Shown: positions 42,849 to 52,233, counted from the stretch's first letter. The stretch: DNA of 63,627 nt from DASSBR01 sp035708085 (GCA_035708085.1 DASSTE010000037.1:1-63627), one strand, 5' to 3'. The notes: generated by a model from the sequence alone, not told the origin. A program made the numbers and translations.

Positions 42849-43571
42849 ATGACTACCGCGCCGGAACAACTCGCGCTCGGCGTCGGCCTGTCGTCCGGCA
42901 GCACGTTTGCGGACTTTCATCGCGAAGCCCAACCCGAAGCGCTGGCGCTTGTCGAGCGCCTTGCGCTGCGGACGGATTATCCGATCGCCTGCCTCTGGGG
43001 ACCGGCCGAGACCGGCAAGACGCACCTACTGCAGGCCGCCTGCCGCGCCGCGATCGGCGCCGGGCGCCCAGCCGCTTATCTGCCGCTGGCGGATGCCGGC
43101 TACCTCGATCCGGCCCTGCTCAACGGCTGGGATCGCTTCGAACTGGTGTGCGTCGATGACGTCGATCGCATCGCCGGGCAACCGCGCTGGGAAGGCGCGC
43201 TGTTCTCGCTCTTCAACGCGCTGCACGAATCGGCCGGCACGCTGCTGGCCGCCGGCCGCACGCCGCCGGCCGGGGCAAAGTGGTCATTGGCCGATTGGCA
43301 ATCGCGCCTGGCGTGGGGGCCCGTTGTGCGCCTTGCGCCGCTCGACGACGACGCCCGCCTGGCGATACTGCGGCTGCGCGCTTCCCGCCGCGGTCTGACG
43401 CTGCCGGATGAAGTGGCGCGCTTTCTGCTGCACCGCGCGCCGCGGGACCTGGATTCGCTGATGGGGCTGCTGGAACGGCTGGACCAGGTGTCGCTGGCGT
43501 TGCAGCGGCGGCTGACGATTCCGTTGGTGAAGGAAGTATTGGTGAGGTCAGCGGTAAGTGCTCAGCGGTAA
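42849..43571 (+). CDS. hda: DnaA regulatory inactivator Hda
   Basis: A protein of 240 residues. It has the clamp-binding motif EQLALGV at residues 6-12, a Walker A-like LWGPAETGKTHLLQAA with the usual Ser/Gly changed to GPAETGKT, LVCVDDVDRI for Walker B, and the sensor region APRDLDSLMGLLERLDQVSLALQRRLTIPLVKEVL in parts. Hda with the loaded clamp stimulates ATP hydrolysis by DnaA and so stops reinitiation. Hda proteins normally end at the KEVL or KEIL position. Here nine extra residues (VRSAVSAQR) and the stop come from a 7-bp repeat array. Confidence 0.93.
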   Translation: MTTAPEQLALGVGLSSGSTFADFHREAQPEALALVERLALRTDYPIACLWGPAETGKTHLLQAACRAAIGAGRPAAYLPLADAGYLDPALLNGWDRFELVCVDDVDRIAGQPRWEGALFSLFNALHESAGTLLAAGRTPPAGAKWSLADWQSRLAWGPVVRLAPLDDDARLAILRLRASRRGLTLPDEVARFLLHRAPRDLDSLMGLLERLDQVSLALQRRLTIPLVKEVLVRSAVSAQR

Positions 43572-43638
43572 GTGGTAAGAGGTTAGAGGTGAGGCGGAGT
43601 CTTTCCGCTTCACCGACCGCTAACCTCTGACCTCTACC
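43544..43638. repeat. Inverted 7-bp repeat element between convergent hda and DUF2069 genes
   Basis: Left array in perfect 7-base phase: GAGGTCA, GCGGTAA, GTGCTCA, GCGGTAA, GTGGTAA, GAGGTTA, GAGGTGA (43544-43592). The right array (43604-43638), read on the minus strand, has GAGGTCA, GAGGTTA, GCGGTCG. The left array encodes the Hda tail and stop, and the right array encodes the DUF2069 tail and stop. Confidence 0.7.
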
Positions 43639-43976
43639 GCGTTCGCTTTGCGAACGCGGTAGCCCGCGCCACTGGCTACAAAGAGCACCGCAACGAAAAC
43701 CAGTTCCACGATTGCCAGCCGCTGATCGGCGGCGCCGGCGAAGATTTCCGTCAACGCGTGCGCCATGTAGCCGAGTGCGATGAAGCCGCACCAGGCATAG
43801 GCGGCGGCCCGGTCGCAGATCAGGGGCCACGCCACGATCACCAACGGCAGCACCGCGAGCGTCATCGCAAGCGGCGCCGCCATCGCGTGCGGCGGGCTCA
43901 GCCAGCCGAACCAGGCGAGCAGCCAAGCGGCGAGCGCACCGATGGTGGCCAATGTCAGTTTGCGCGGTGCGATCAT
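43620..43976 (-). CDS. DUF2069 integral membrane protein
   Basis: A protein of 118 residues from ATG 43976, which overlaps the wrbA stop (ATGA). Four hydrophobic segments and motifs such as RLAIVELVFVAVLFVASGAGYRVRK fit the DUF2069 family that usually follows wrbA in gammaproteobacteria. Function unknown. The end of the gene contains a perfect 11-bp palindrome (43636-43660, ACCGCGTTCGC-ttt-GCGAACGCGGT), and its last residues (AVEVRG) plus stop derive from the heptad repeat element. Confidence 0.8.
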   Translation of the reverse strand: MIAPRKLTLATIGALAAWLLAWFGWLSPPHAMAAPLAMTLAVLPLVIVAWPLICDRAAAYAWCGFIALGYMAHALTEIFAGAADQRLAIVELVFVAVLFVASGAGYRVRKANAVEVRG

Positions 43977-44569
43977 GCGGTATTCAATTTCCTGGCAATC
44001 TCGGCGACGCGCCGGCCGAGCGCGCGGCACAGCGCCGCCTCGTCCGCCGTCACCGCCAGCCGGCTGTCGGTGCCGGCAAGGTGGCTCGGGCCGTAGGGCG
44101 TACCGCCGGAGCGGGTTGTGTTGAGTTCTCTTTCGGTATAGGGCACGCCCGTGATCAGCATGCCGTGATGCAACAGCGGCAGCATCATCGACAGCAGCGT
44201 CGATTCCTGTCCGCCATGCAGGGTCGAGGTCGACGTGAACACGCCGGCCGGCTTGCCGGACAGGGTGCCATTCAGCCAGAGGCTCGCGGTGCCGTCTAGG
44301 AAGTACTTGAGCGGTGCGGCCATGTTACCGAAGCGCGTCGGGCTGCCCATTACGAGTCCCGCGCACTCGGTCAGATCCGAGTGAGTTGCATAGACAGGTC
44401 CCGACTCGGGAATGGCGTCTTCGACCGCCTCACACGCAGCCGAGACCCGCGGCACGGTCCGCAGTCGCGCCTGTACGCCGGCCACTTCTTCAATCCCGCG
44501 GCAGACGCGCTCGGCCATTGCGGCGGTTGCGCCGTAGCGGCTGTAGTAGAGTACGAGTATATCGCTCAT
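43973..44569 (-). CDS. wrbA: NAD(P)H:quinone oxidoreductase WrbA
   Basis: A protein of 198 residues from ATG 44569. The frame stays open upstream to 44677 but MSDILVLYYSRYGATAAMAE is the normal N-terminus with the FMN phosphate loop. Other motifs: GSPTRFGNMAAPLKYFLDGTASLW, FTSTSTLHGGQESTLLSM and GGTPYGPSHLAG. WrbA is a tetrameric flavodoxin-like enzyme that reduces quinones by two electrons to avoid semiquinones. It is first in a two-gene unit with DUF2069 and divergent from the sulfotransferase. Confidence 0.95.
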   Translation of the reverse strand: MSDILVLYYSRYGATAAMAERVCRGIEEVAGVQARLRTVPRVSAACEAVEDAIPESGPVYATHSDLTECAGLVMGSPTRFGNMAAPLKYFLDGTASLWLNGTLSGKPAGVFTSTSTLHGGQESTLLSMMLPLLHHGMLITGVPYTERELNTTRSGGTPYGPSHLAGTDSRLAVTADEAALCRALGRRVAEIARKLNTA

Positions 44570-44678
44570 AATCGTTCTGCGGCGGTATCTTATCAGACTC
44601 TCGCCCGCGGCTCCTTCTGGCGTCGTTTCCGGTGCTGTGGGATGATTTGGCGAAGGAAGTTGTGACAGTGACGTCAAA

Positions 44679-45596
44679 GTGGGGCTGAAAGTTATCTACA
44701 TCATGGGCTACGGGCGCAGTGGCTCGACTTTCCTCGGCACAGCGCTGGGCGGCCACCCCGCCGTCTTTGCGGCGGGCGAGTTGAGCAACATCGTCAAGGC
44801 GAGAAAAGTCCACAAGGAATATTGTTCGTGCGGCGTTCGCTCAAGCGATTGCGCGTTCTGGAATACCGTTGCGCAGCATTGGAACGACGCCGTCGGCGAC
44901 TGCGCAGAGCTCGACTATCCTGCTATGATGAACCGCTTCGAGCGCGCGCGGCACGGGCTGCTGCATCGCCCGCCGTTGCATCAGCGCGGCCGGGCGTGGG
45001 AACGCTACGCGAACTACACGCGGTCGCTGTTTTCCGCGATTGCCAGGACGAGCAGCGCAGAAACTGTCGTCGATTCTTCCAAAAAGCCGGCTCGCGCACT
45101 GGCGCTCTCGCAAATCGAGGATATCGACTTGCGTGTGATCCACCTTGTGAGGGACGTGCGCGGGGTCGCCCTTTCGATGCAGAAGAGTTGGCGTCCCGAT
45201 CCGAAGAAAGGTATTGCCGTGCCCCTTGCGCCCTTGCGGCCCTCTCAGGTAACGGCCCATTGGTCTTTCGTCAACGCCCAGGCGAATCGGGTTCGTCGGC
45301 GGCTCGGAGCGCGGGCCATGCTGATGCGCTATGAGGATCTGATTGCGGCGCCGGAAGCGGCGCTGCAGCAGATATCCGCTTTTACCGATATGGATTTTGT
45401 GCCGGTCGTCGAGCGGCTGTCGCGCGGCGGTGGCATCGAACCGGGTCACCAGATTGCCGGGAACCGTCTGCGCATGCAGTCGTCCATCCAACTCAAGCCG
45501 GACACCCGCTGGCGGCGTGAATTGTCGCCGCTACGCCGCTATTGGATCCGGTCTCTCGCAGCCTGGCTGGCTTTCTATTACAGCTGTCGGCCCTGA
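44679..45596 (+). CDS. Sulfotransferase-family protein
   Basis: A protein of 305 residues from GTG 44679. The PAPS 5'-phosphosulfate loop is GYGRSGSTFLGTALGGHP (residues 10-27), and the 3'-phosphate motif is RVIHLVRDVRGVALSM near residue 150. The segment CSCGVRSSDCAFW (C49, C51, C58) is the Cys-x-Cys-Gly then Cys-x-Phe-Trp motif seen in a branch of bacterial sulfotransferases. The acceptor is unknown, possibly a surface carbohydrate. It is a single gene between wrbA and tRNA-Leu, with no sulfate-activation genes nearby, and is likely an accessory gene in an otherwise core region. Confidence 0.85.
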   Translation: MGLKVIYIMGYGRSGSTFLGTALGGHPAVFAAGELSNIVKARKVHKEYCSCGVRSSDCAFWNTVAQHWNDAVGDCAELDYPAMMNRFERARHGLLHRPPLHQRGRAWERYANYTRSLFSAIARTSSAETVVDSSKKPARALALSQIEDIDLRVIHLVRDVRGVALSMQKSWRPDPKKGIAVPLAPLRPSQVTAHWSFVNAQANRVRRRLGARAMLMRYEDLIAAPEAALQQISAFTDMDFVPVVERLSRGGGIEPGHQIAGNRLRMQSSIQLKPDTRWRRELSPLRRYWIRSLAAWLAFYYSCRP

Positions 45597-45628
45597 ACGG
45601 GTGCGGGGGCATCCCCTCTATCGTCCTG

Positions 45629-45634
45629 TATAAT
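45629..45634 (+). promoter_or_regulatory. Consensus -10 box upstream of tRNA-Leu
   Basis: A perfect TATAAT lies 14 bases before the tRNA 5' end. No good -35 is found at the usual distance (GGGGCA), so the assignment rests on the -10 and position. Confidence 0.45.
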
Positions 45635-45648
45635 GAGTCCAACTGCGG

Positions 45649-45736
45649 GCGAAAGTGGCGGAACCGGTAGACGCGCCGGCTTTAGGTGCCGGTGGGGCGA
45701 TCCCCCGTGAGAGTTCGAGTCTCTCCTTTCGCACCA
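45649..45736 (+). tRNA. tRNA-Leu (anticodon TAG)
   Basis: The acceptor arms GCGAAAG and CTTTCGC pair, and the 3' ACCA is encoded. The anticodon stem-loop GCCGGCTTTAGGTGCCGGT presents TAG, reading CUN leucine codons. The long variable arm (GGGGCGATCCCCC) marks a class II tRNA. The T arm GAGAGTTCGAGTCTCTC is perfect. Confidence 0.95.
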
Positions 45737-45747
45737 GATTTCCCAAA

Positions 45748-45776
45748 CAGATTGACGAAGTTTCTTCGGCAATCTG
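45748..45776 (+). terminator. Hairpin after tRNA-Leu, probable terminator
   Basis: CAGATTGACGAAG (45748-45760) and CTTCGGCAATCTG (45764-45776) pair over 13 positions with one mismatch around TTT. Flanking AAA and TTT give it a weakly bidirectional terminator shape. The rest of the gap to tig holds no other clear signal. Confidence 0.45.
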
Positions 45777-45831
45777 CGTTTGGCACATTGGCTTTTTCAG
45801 CATCAATTGAACTTGTAGAGGTATTTCCGGC

Positions 45832-47154
45832 ATGGAGGTTTCAGTAGAGTCAACCGGTGTGCTCGAGCGGCGAATGAAGGTCCAGGTTCCGGCCGAGAAG
45901 GTCGAGAGTGAGGTGGACAGCCGCTTGAAGTCGCTTGGTCAGCGCGCCAGGTTGAAGGGATTTCGTCCCGGCAAGGTACCACTCAAGGTCGTGCGCCAGC
46001 AGTACGGCGCTGAAGTGCGCCAGGACGTGGTGCGCGATCTGCTCCAGTCGAGCTGGACGGATGCGGTGACGGAACAGCATCTCAATCCCGCCGGCGGCCC
46101 GCGCATTGACGAGATCAAGGCGGATCCGGGCGCGAATCTCGAATACACGGCGATTTTTGAGGTCTATCCGGAAATCGCACTGGAGCACGTCGACAATCTG
46201 AAGGTCTCCCGCCCCAAGGTCGAGATTCAATCGACGGACGTCGATGCGATGCTGGAACGCCTGCGCGAGCAGCACGCAGAATGGGCGCCGGCCGAGCGCG
46301 CGGCGGTGACTGGCGACCAGGTGACCGTGGATTTCCACGGCACCCGTGAGGGCAAGGCTTTTCCGGGCGGCCACGGCGAGAATGTCGACATTGTCCTCGG
46401 CGAAGGCCGCATGATTCCCGGCTTCGAGGCCGGTATCGAAGGCATAAATCCGGGCGAGGAGCGCGACATTGAAGTGACCTTCCCGGACGATTACCCCGTC
46501 GAGGAGCTGGCCGGCCAGAAGGCCGATTTTCACATCACGGCCAAACAGGTGGCCGAGCGGCGTCTGCCGGAGATTGATGAGGCTTTCCTTGCGCGCTTTG
46601 GCATCGAGTCGGGCGGCGTCGAGGCGTTGCGCGCGAAGATCGAGGAGAACATGGCTCGCGAACTCGATGCCAACATTCGCGCCAAGTTGAAAAATCAGCT
46701 TTTGGACCAATTATACGAGGCGAATCCCGTAGAATTGCCATCATCGCTGGTCGAGCACGAGATCCGGCACATGCGCGAGGACATGCTCGCGCGCATGGGC
46801 GTCAAGGATCCGAAGAGCGCGCCGGACATGCCCGACGAGATGTTCGACGAGCGGGCGCGCAAGCGCGTCGCGCTGGGCTTGCTGATCGGCGAGTTGATCA
46901 AGCGCGAAGAGTTCAAGTCCGACGCCGAACGGGTGCAGCAGAAGCTGGAGGCGCTGGCCGCCGACTACCACGACCCGGAGCAGATGATCCGCGCCTACCG
47001 TGCCAATGCCGACGCGATGCGCCAGGTCGAGAGCCTGGTGCTCGAGGAGCAGGCGGTGGACTGGCTGATCGAGCGCGCCGAGGTCACCGAGGAACCGGCA
47101 AGTTTTGCCGAAGCGATGGGGCTTGAACAGCCCGCAACCAAGGAGAATTCATGA
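45832..47154 (+). CDS. tig: Trigger factor
   Basis: A protein of 440 residues. The ribosome-binding signature GFRPGKVPLKVVRQQYG lies at about residues 43-59, the FKBP-type prolyl isomerase domain (GDQVTVDFHGTREGKAFPGG, IPGFEAGIEGINPGEER) at about 160-245, and a helical C-terminal chaperone domain follows. It binds nascent chains at the ribosome exit. It overlaps clpP by four bases, starting the tig-clpP-clpX-lon protein-quality operon. Confidence 0.97.
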   Translation: MEVSVESTGVLERRMKVQVPAEKVESEVDSRLKSLGQRARLKGFRPGKVPLKVVRQQYGAEVRQDVVRDLLQSSWTDAVTEQHLNPAGGPRIDEIKADPGANLEYTAIFEVYPEIALEHVDNLKVSRPKVEIQSTDVDAMLERLREQHAEWAPAERAAVTGDQVTVDFHGTREGKAFPGGHGENVDIVLGEGRMIPGFEAGIEGINPGEERDIEVTFPDDYPVEELAGQKADFHITAKQVAERRLPEIDEAFLARFGIESGGVEALRAKIEENMARELDANIRAKLKNQLLDQLYEANPVELPSSLVEHEIRHMREDMLARMGVKDPKSAPDMPDEMFDERARKRVALGLLIGELIKREEFKSDAERVQQKLEALAADYHDPEQMIRAYRANADAMRQVESLVLEEQAVDWLIERAEVTEEPASFAEAMGLEQPATKENS

Positions 47155-47798
47155 GCCGACACGCGAGCGACGACATCTTCCCTGGCGCACGCGCCCAAGG
47201 GCTGGTGCCAATGGTGGTCGAACAGACCGCCCGCGGCGAACGCGCCTACGATATTTATTCCCGGCTGCTCAAGGAGCGGCTGGTGTTTATCGTCGGGCCG
47301 ATCGAGGACCACATGGCGAACCTGATCGTCGCCCAGTTGCTGTTCCTGGAGTCGGAAAACCCGGACAAGGACATTCAGCTTTACATCAACTCGCCGGGCG
47401 GTTCGGTCACGGCCGGCATGGCGATCTACGACACGATGCAGTTCATCAAGCCCCACGTCAGCACGCTGTGCACCGGCATGGCGGCGAGCATGGGCGCGGT
47501 GCTGCTGACTGCCGGCCAGACGGGCAAGCGGTACGCACTGCCCAATTCGCGGGTGATGATTCACCAGCCGTCGGGCGGTTTTCAGGGCCAGCAGTCGGAC
47601 GTAGAGATTCACGCGCGCGAAATGCTCCGGGTGCGTGATGCGCTCAACCAGATTATTGCGAAACATACCGGTCAGGATATCGAAAAAGTCCGCGCGGACA
47701 CCGAGCGCGACCGCTTCATGAGCGGCGAGGAGGCCGTCGAATACGGCCTGATCGATTCAGTGCTGGAAAGCCGGCCGTCCCCTGCCGGCGGGAAATGA
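47151..47798 (+). CDS. clpP: ATP-dependent Clp protease proteolytic subunit
   Basis: A protein of 215 residues whose ATG overlaps the tig stop. The catalytic residues are S113 in GMAASMGAVLL and H138 in MIHQPSGGFQGQ, with the Asp in DTERDRFMS. The N-terminal region has GLVPMVVEQTARGERAYDIYSRLLKER as usual after a short propeptide. It forms the two-ring barrel used by ClpX, which is encoded next. Confidence 0.97.
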   Translation: MSRHASDDIFPGARAQGLVPMVVEQTARGERAYDIYSRLLKERLVFIVGPIEDHMANLIVAQLLFLESENPDKDIQLYINSPGGSVTAGMAIYDTMQFIKPHVSTLCTGMAASMGAVLLTAGQTGKRYALPNSRVMIHQPSGGFQGQQSDVEIHAREMLRVRDALNQIIAKHTGQDIEKVRADTERDRFMSGEEAVEYGLIDSVLESRPSPAGGK

Positions 47799-47832
47799 GC
47801 GCAACCGGTCGTTTGTTGGAGCCAAACGGGTT

Positions 47833-47860
47833 TTGCACTATGCCCTGCCCATGCTATAAA
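47833..47860 (+). promoter_or_regulatory. Predicted promoter of clpX
   Basis: TTGCAC (47833-47838), 16 bases and TATAAA (47855-47860) in the 89-base clpP-clpX gap. The site would allow clpX-lon transcription independent of tig-clpP. A heat-shock sigma element is not obvious. Confidence 0.5.
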
Positions 47861-47887
47861 CGACAGGAGCACGAGACGAGGTAAACG

Positions 47888-49168
<1,281 letters not shown>

Positions 49169-49185
49169 GGACGCTCGAGGTTTTA

Positions 49186-51615
49186 GTGAAGCAATCCCGG
49201 ATTATCGAAGACCAGACCGCGCATCTGCCGGTACTGCCGCTGCGCGATGTCGTGGTCTATCCGCACATGGTCATTCCGCTGTTCGTCGGCCGCGACAAGT
49301 CGATTGTCGCGCTGGACGCGGCGATGCACGGCGACAAGCAGATCCTGCTGGTCGCGCAAAAGAGCCCCGAGGTTGACGAGCCGGGCGAGGATGACGTCTA
49401 CGACGTCGGCACGGTCGCGAGCGTGCTGCAGCTTGTGCGGCTGCCGGATGGCACCGTCAAGGTGCTGGTCGAAGGTACTGACCGCGCGCGCGTCGTCAAC
49501 CTGCTGACGGCCGACCACCTGTCGGCCCAGATCAGTGTGCTGACGGCGCATGACGAGGAGGAGGGCCGCGAAATCGACGTGCTGATGCGCTCCGCGCTGT
49601 CGCTGTTCGACCAGTACGTCAAGCTGAACAAGAAGGTGCCGCCGGAAATTCTGACCGCGCTCGCCGGCATCGACGCGCCCGGCCGTCTGGCCGATACGAT
49701 CATGGCGCACATGGCGCTCAAGCTCGAAGACAAGCAGCGCGTGCTGGAACTGCAGGAGCCGCGCAAGCGCCTCGAGCACGTGATGGGCGTGATCGAGGGC
49801 GAGATCGACGTGCTGCAGATCGAAAAGCGCATCCGCGGCCGTGTCAAGCAGCAGATGGAAAAGAGTCAGCGCGAGTACTACCTGAATGAGCAGATGAAGG
49901 CCATTCAGAAGGAAATGGGTGAACTCGAAGACGCGCCCAATGAGCTCGACGAGCTGGAAAAGCGGATCGAGCGCGCCGGTATGCCGAAGGAGGTCCGCGC
50001 CAAGGCCGGCACGGAAATGCAGAAGCTCAAGCTGATGTCGCCGATGTCGGCCGAGGCGACCGTGGTGCGTAATTACATCGACTGGCTCACCAACGTGCCG
50101 TGGAAAAATCGCAGTCGCATTCGCCGTGATCTGGCGGCGGCCGAAAAGGTCCTCGAAGCCGATCATTACGGCCTGGAGAAGGTCAAGGAGCGGATCGTCG
50201 AATACCTGGCCGTGCAGCAGCGGGTGAAGAAGCTCAAGGGCCCGATCCTGTGCCTGGTCGGGCCGCCCGGCGTCGGCAAGACTTCGCTTGGCCAGAGCAT
50301 CGCGCGCGCGACGAATCGCAAGTTCGTACGCATGTCGCTCGGCGGCGTGCGCGACGAGGCCGAAATTCGCGGCCACCGGCGCACCTACATCGGCTCGATG
50401 CCCGGCAAGATCGTGCAGAACATGGCCAAGGTCGGCACGCGCAATCCGCTGTTCCTGCTCGACGAAATCGACAAGATGGCGATGGACTTTCGCGGCGATC
50501 CGTCGTCGGCACTGCTCGAAGTGCTTGATCCCGAGCAGAACAGCACGTTCAGCGACCATTATCTAGAAGTCGAATTTGATCTGTCGGACGTTCTGTTCGT
50601 CGCCACCGCCAACAGCATGAACATCCCGGCGCCGCTGCTCGACCGGATGGAAGTCATTCGTCTGCCGGGCTACACCGAAGACGAAAAGATCAACATCGCC
50701 GAGCGCTACCTGGTGCCGAAGCAGATCAGGAGCAACGGTCTGAAAGACGAGGAGCTGGAGATCCAGCCCGACAGCCTGCGAGACATCGTACGCTTCTATA
50801 CGCGTGAGGCAGGCGTACGCAATCTCGAGCGCGAAACGTCCAAGATCTGCCGTAAGGTCGTCAAGAATCTGCTGACACACCCGTCCAACGACAAGGTCGT
50901 CGTCACGCCGGACAACATCGGCGACTATCTCGGCGTGCGCCGGTTCCGCTACGGCCGTGCCGAGGAGCGCGACCAGATCGGGCAGGTCACGGGGCTGGCC
51001 TGGACCGAGGTGGGCGGCGAGTTGCTCACGATCGAGGCCACCACGGTGCCCGGCAAGGGCAAGTTGCAGCACACCGGCCAGCTCGGCGACGTGATGCAGG
51101 AATCGATTCAGGCGGCGATGACGGTCGTGCGCGCGCGCACGCCGCTGCTCGGCATCGACGAGGATTTCTATCAGAAACTCGACGTGCATATTCACGTACC
51201 GGAAGGCGCGACGCCGAAGGACGGCCCCAGCGCCGGCGTCGGCATGTGTACCGCGCTGGTGTCCGCGCTGACGCATATTCCGGTGCGCGCGGATGTCGCG
51301 ATGACCGGAGAAATCACGTTGCGCGGCGAGGTGCTTCCAATCGGCGGACTCAAGGAAAAGCTGCTGGCGGCGCATCGCGGCGGTATCGCCACGGTGCTGA
51401 TTCCGGAAGAGAACGAGAAGGATCTAGCCGAAATTCCGGCGAACATCAAGGAAAAGCTGGAAATCCGTCCGGTCAAATGGATCGACCAGGTGTTCGAGAT
51501 CGCATTGCAGCGATCGCCGATGCCGGCGGCGGCTTCGGAGGGCGACGGGGGCGACGTTGAGAATCGCGAAACCATCGTTCAGCCGGCCGAATCCGACGCG
51601 CTGCGGGCGCACTGA
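49186..51615 (+). CDS. lon: ATP-dependent protease Lon
   Basis: A protein of 809 residues from GTG 49186. The N-terminal substrate domain starts LPVLPLRDVVVYPHMVIPLFVGR. Walker A is GPPGVGKTSLGQSIA and Walker B is LFLLDEIDKM. The Ser-Lys protease dyad is S682 (GPSAGVGM) and K725 (GGLKEKLLAA), with the same spacing as in E. coli. It degrades damaged and regulatory proteins and is classically heat-inducible. A strong terminator follows immediately. Confidence 0.97.
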   Translation: MKQSRIIEDQTAHLPVLPLRDVVVYPHMVIPLFVGRDKSIVALDAAMHGDKQILLVAQKSPEVDEPGEDDVYDVGTVASVLQLVRLPDGTVKVLVEGTDRARVVNLLTADHLSAQISVLTAHDEEEGREIDVLMRSALSLFDQYVKLNKKVPPEILTALAGIDAPGRLADTIMAHMALKLEDKQRVLELQEPRKRLEHVMGVIEGEIDVLQIEKRIRGRVKQQMEKSQREYYLNEQMKAIQKEMGELEDAPNELDELEKRIERAGMPKEVRAKAGTEMQKLKLMSPMSAEATVVRNYIDWLTNVPWKNRSRIRRDLAAAEKVLEADHYGLEKVKERIVEYLAVQQRVKKLKGPILCLVGPPGVGKTSLGQSIARATNRKFVRMSLGGVRDEAEIRGHRRTYIGSMPGKIVQNMAKVGTRNPLFLLDEIDKMAMDFRGDPSSALLEVLDPEQNSTFSDHYLEVEFDLSDVLFVATANSMNIPAPLLDRMEVIRLPGYTEDEKINIAERYLVPKQIRSNGLKDEELEIQPDSLRDIVRFYTREAGVRNLERETSKICRKVVKNLLTHPSNDKVVVTPDNIGDYLGVRRFRYGRAEERDQIGQVTGLAWTEVGGELLTIEATTVPGKGKLQHTGQLGDVMQESIQAAMTVVRARTPLLGIDEDFYQKLDVHIHVPEGATPKDGPSAGVGMCTALVSALTHIPVRADVAMTGEITLRGEVLPIGGLKEKLLAAHRGGIATVLIPEENEKDLAEIPANIKEKLEIRPVKWIDQVFEIALQRSPMPAAASEGDGGDVENRETIVQPAESDALRAH

Positions 51616-51646
51616 AAAGCCCGCCAGTCCAGTAATGGCGGGCTTT
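51616..51646 (+). terminator. Rho-independent terminator after lon
   Basis: AAAGCCCGCCA (51616-51626) and TGGCGGGCTTT (51636-51646) pair perfectly over 11 bases with a 9-base loop. It begins at the lon stop codon and lies just upstream of the hupB promoter. Confidence 0.8.
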
Positions 51647-51653
51647 GGCGCAG

Positions 51654-51683
51654 TTGACACGGCTTTTCGGCGCTTGGTATAAC
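51654..51683 (+). promoter_or_regulatory. Strong sigma70 promoter of hupB
   Basis: TTGACA (51654-51659), 18 bases and TATAAC (51678-51683). Transcription should start near 51690, leaving a leader of about 120 bases. The leader begins with a CGGGCT-gcaa-AGCCCG hairpin (51688-51703) and contains a second pairing, CGACGTT/AACGTCG (51716-51722 and 51740-51746). Confidence 0.75.
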
Positions 51684-51811
51684 ACCTCGGGCTGCAAAGC
51701 CCGCCCGACAGTCGCCGACGTTGAAAAGAAGAGGGCCGAAACGTCGCCGGCCGCGGCCGATTGAGTAGTCAGTTTTTTATTTGGCAGTCCACATTCAAGG
51801 GGAATAACCTT

Positions 51812-52084
51812 ATGAACAAATCCGAACTTATTGACGCCGTGGCCGACTCGGCTGGTCTGAGCAAGGCCGATGCGACCCGCGCGGTCGACGGCGTTGTCGA
51901 TGCCATCAGCAAGTCGCTGAAGCGCGGAGATCAGGTGTCGCTGGTCGGCTTCGGTACCTTTTCCGTCAAGCACCGCGCCGCGCGCACCGGTCGCAACCCG
52001 CAGACCGGGCAGACGATCAACATTGCCGCCAGCAATGTCCCTGGCTTCAAGGCTGGCAAAGCGCTGAAGGATGCCGTAAACTAG
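51812..52084 (+). CDS. hupB: DNA-binding protein HU-beta
   Basis: A protein of 90 residues from ATG 51812, with AAGGGG upstream. It has the HU pattern MNKSELIDAVADSAGLSKA, GDQVSLVGFGTFSVKHRAARTGRNPQTGQ, with the Pro-containing intercalating arm tip, and ends FKAGKALKDAVN. It is a small nucleoid protein that bends DNA as a dimer. Its place after lon and before ppiD is the standard gammaproteobacterial order. Confidence 0.97.
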   Translation: MNKSELIDAVADSAGLSKADATRAVDGVVDAISKSLKRGDQVSLVGFGTFSVKHRAARTGRNPQTGQTINIAASNVPGFKAGKALKDAVN

Positions 52085-52151
52085 CGCGCTCGCTGGGCGC
52101 ACGTCCTGTGAAGCCGCCCGGTGTGCGGCGTTCGCGGGCGAGCCTTTGTGA

Positions 52152-52227
52152 GGGTGCTTAGCTCAGTTGGTAGAGCGTCGCCCTTACAAGGCGAATGTCG
52201 GGGGTTCAAATCCCTCAGCACCCACCA
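52152..52227 (+). tRNA. tRNA-Val (anticodon TAC)
   Basis: A 76-base cloverleaf with acceptor GGGTGCT/AGCACCC and encoded ACCA. The D arm is GCTCAGTTGGTAGAGC, the anticodon loop CTTACAA gives TAC, and the T arm is GGGGGTTCAAATCCCTC. It follows hupB by 67 bases and is cotranscribed with tRNA-Asp, six bases downstream. Confidence 0.96.
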
Positions 52228-52233
52228 AGAGAA

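Noticed and set aside
43544..43592. Tandem repeats considered as a CRISPR array.
   Set aside because: Units are 7 bases and contiguous, without unique spacers, and no cas gene is present.
45649..45736. tRNA-Leu, and the tRNA-Val/tRNA-Asp pair at 52152-52310, considered as attachment sites of an integrated element.
   Set aside because: No integrase, no duplicated tRNA 3' end and no accessory block next to them. The surrounding genes are core and in standard order.
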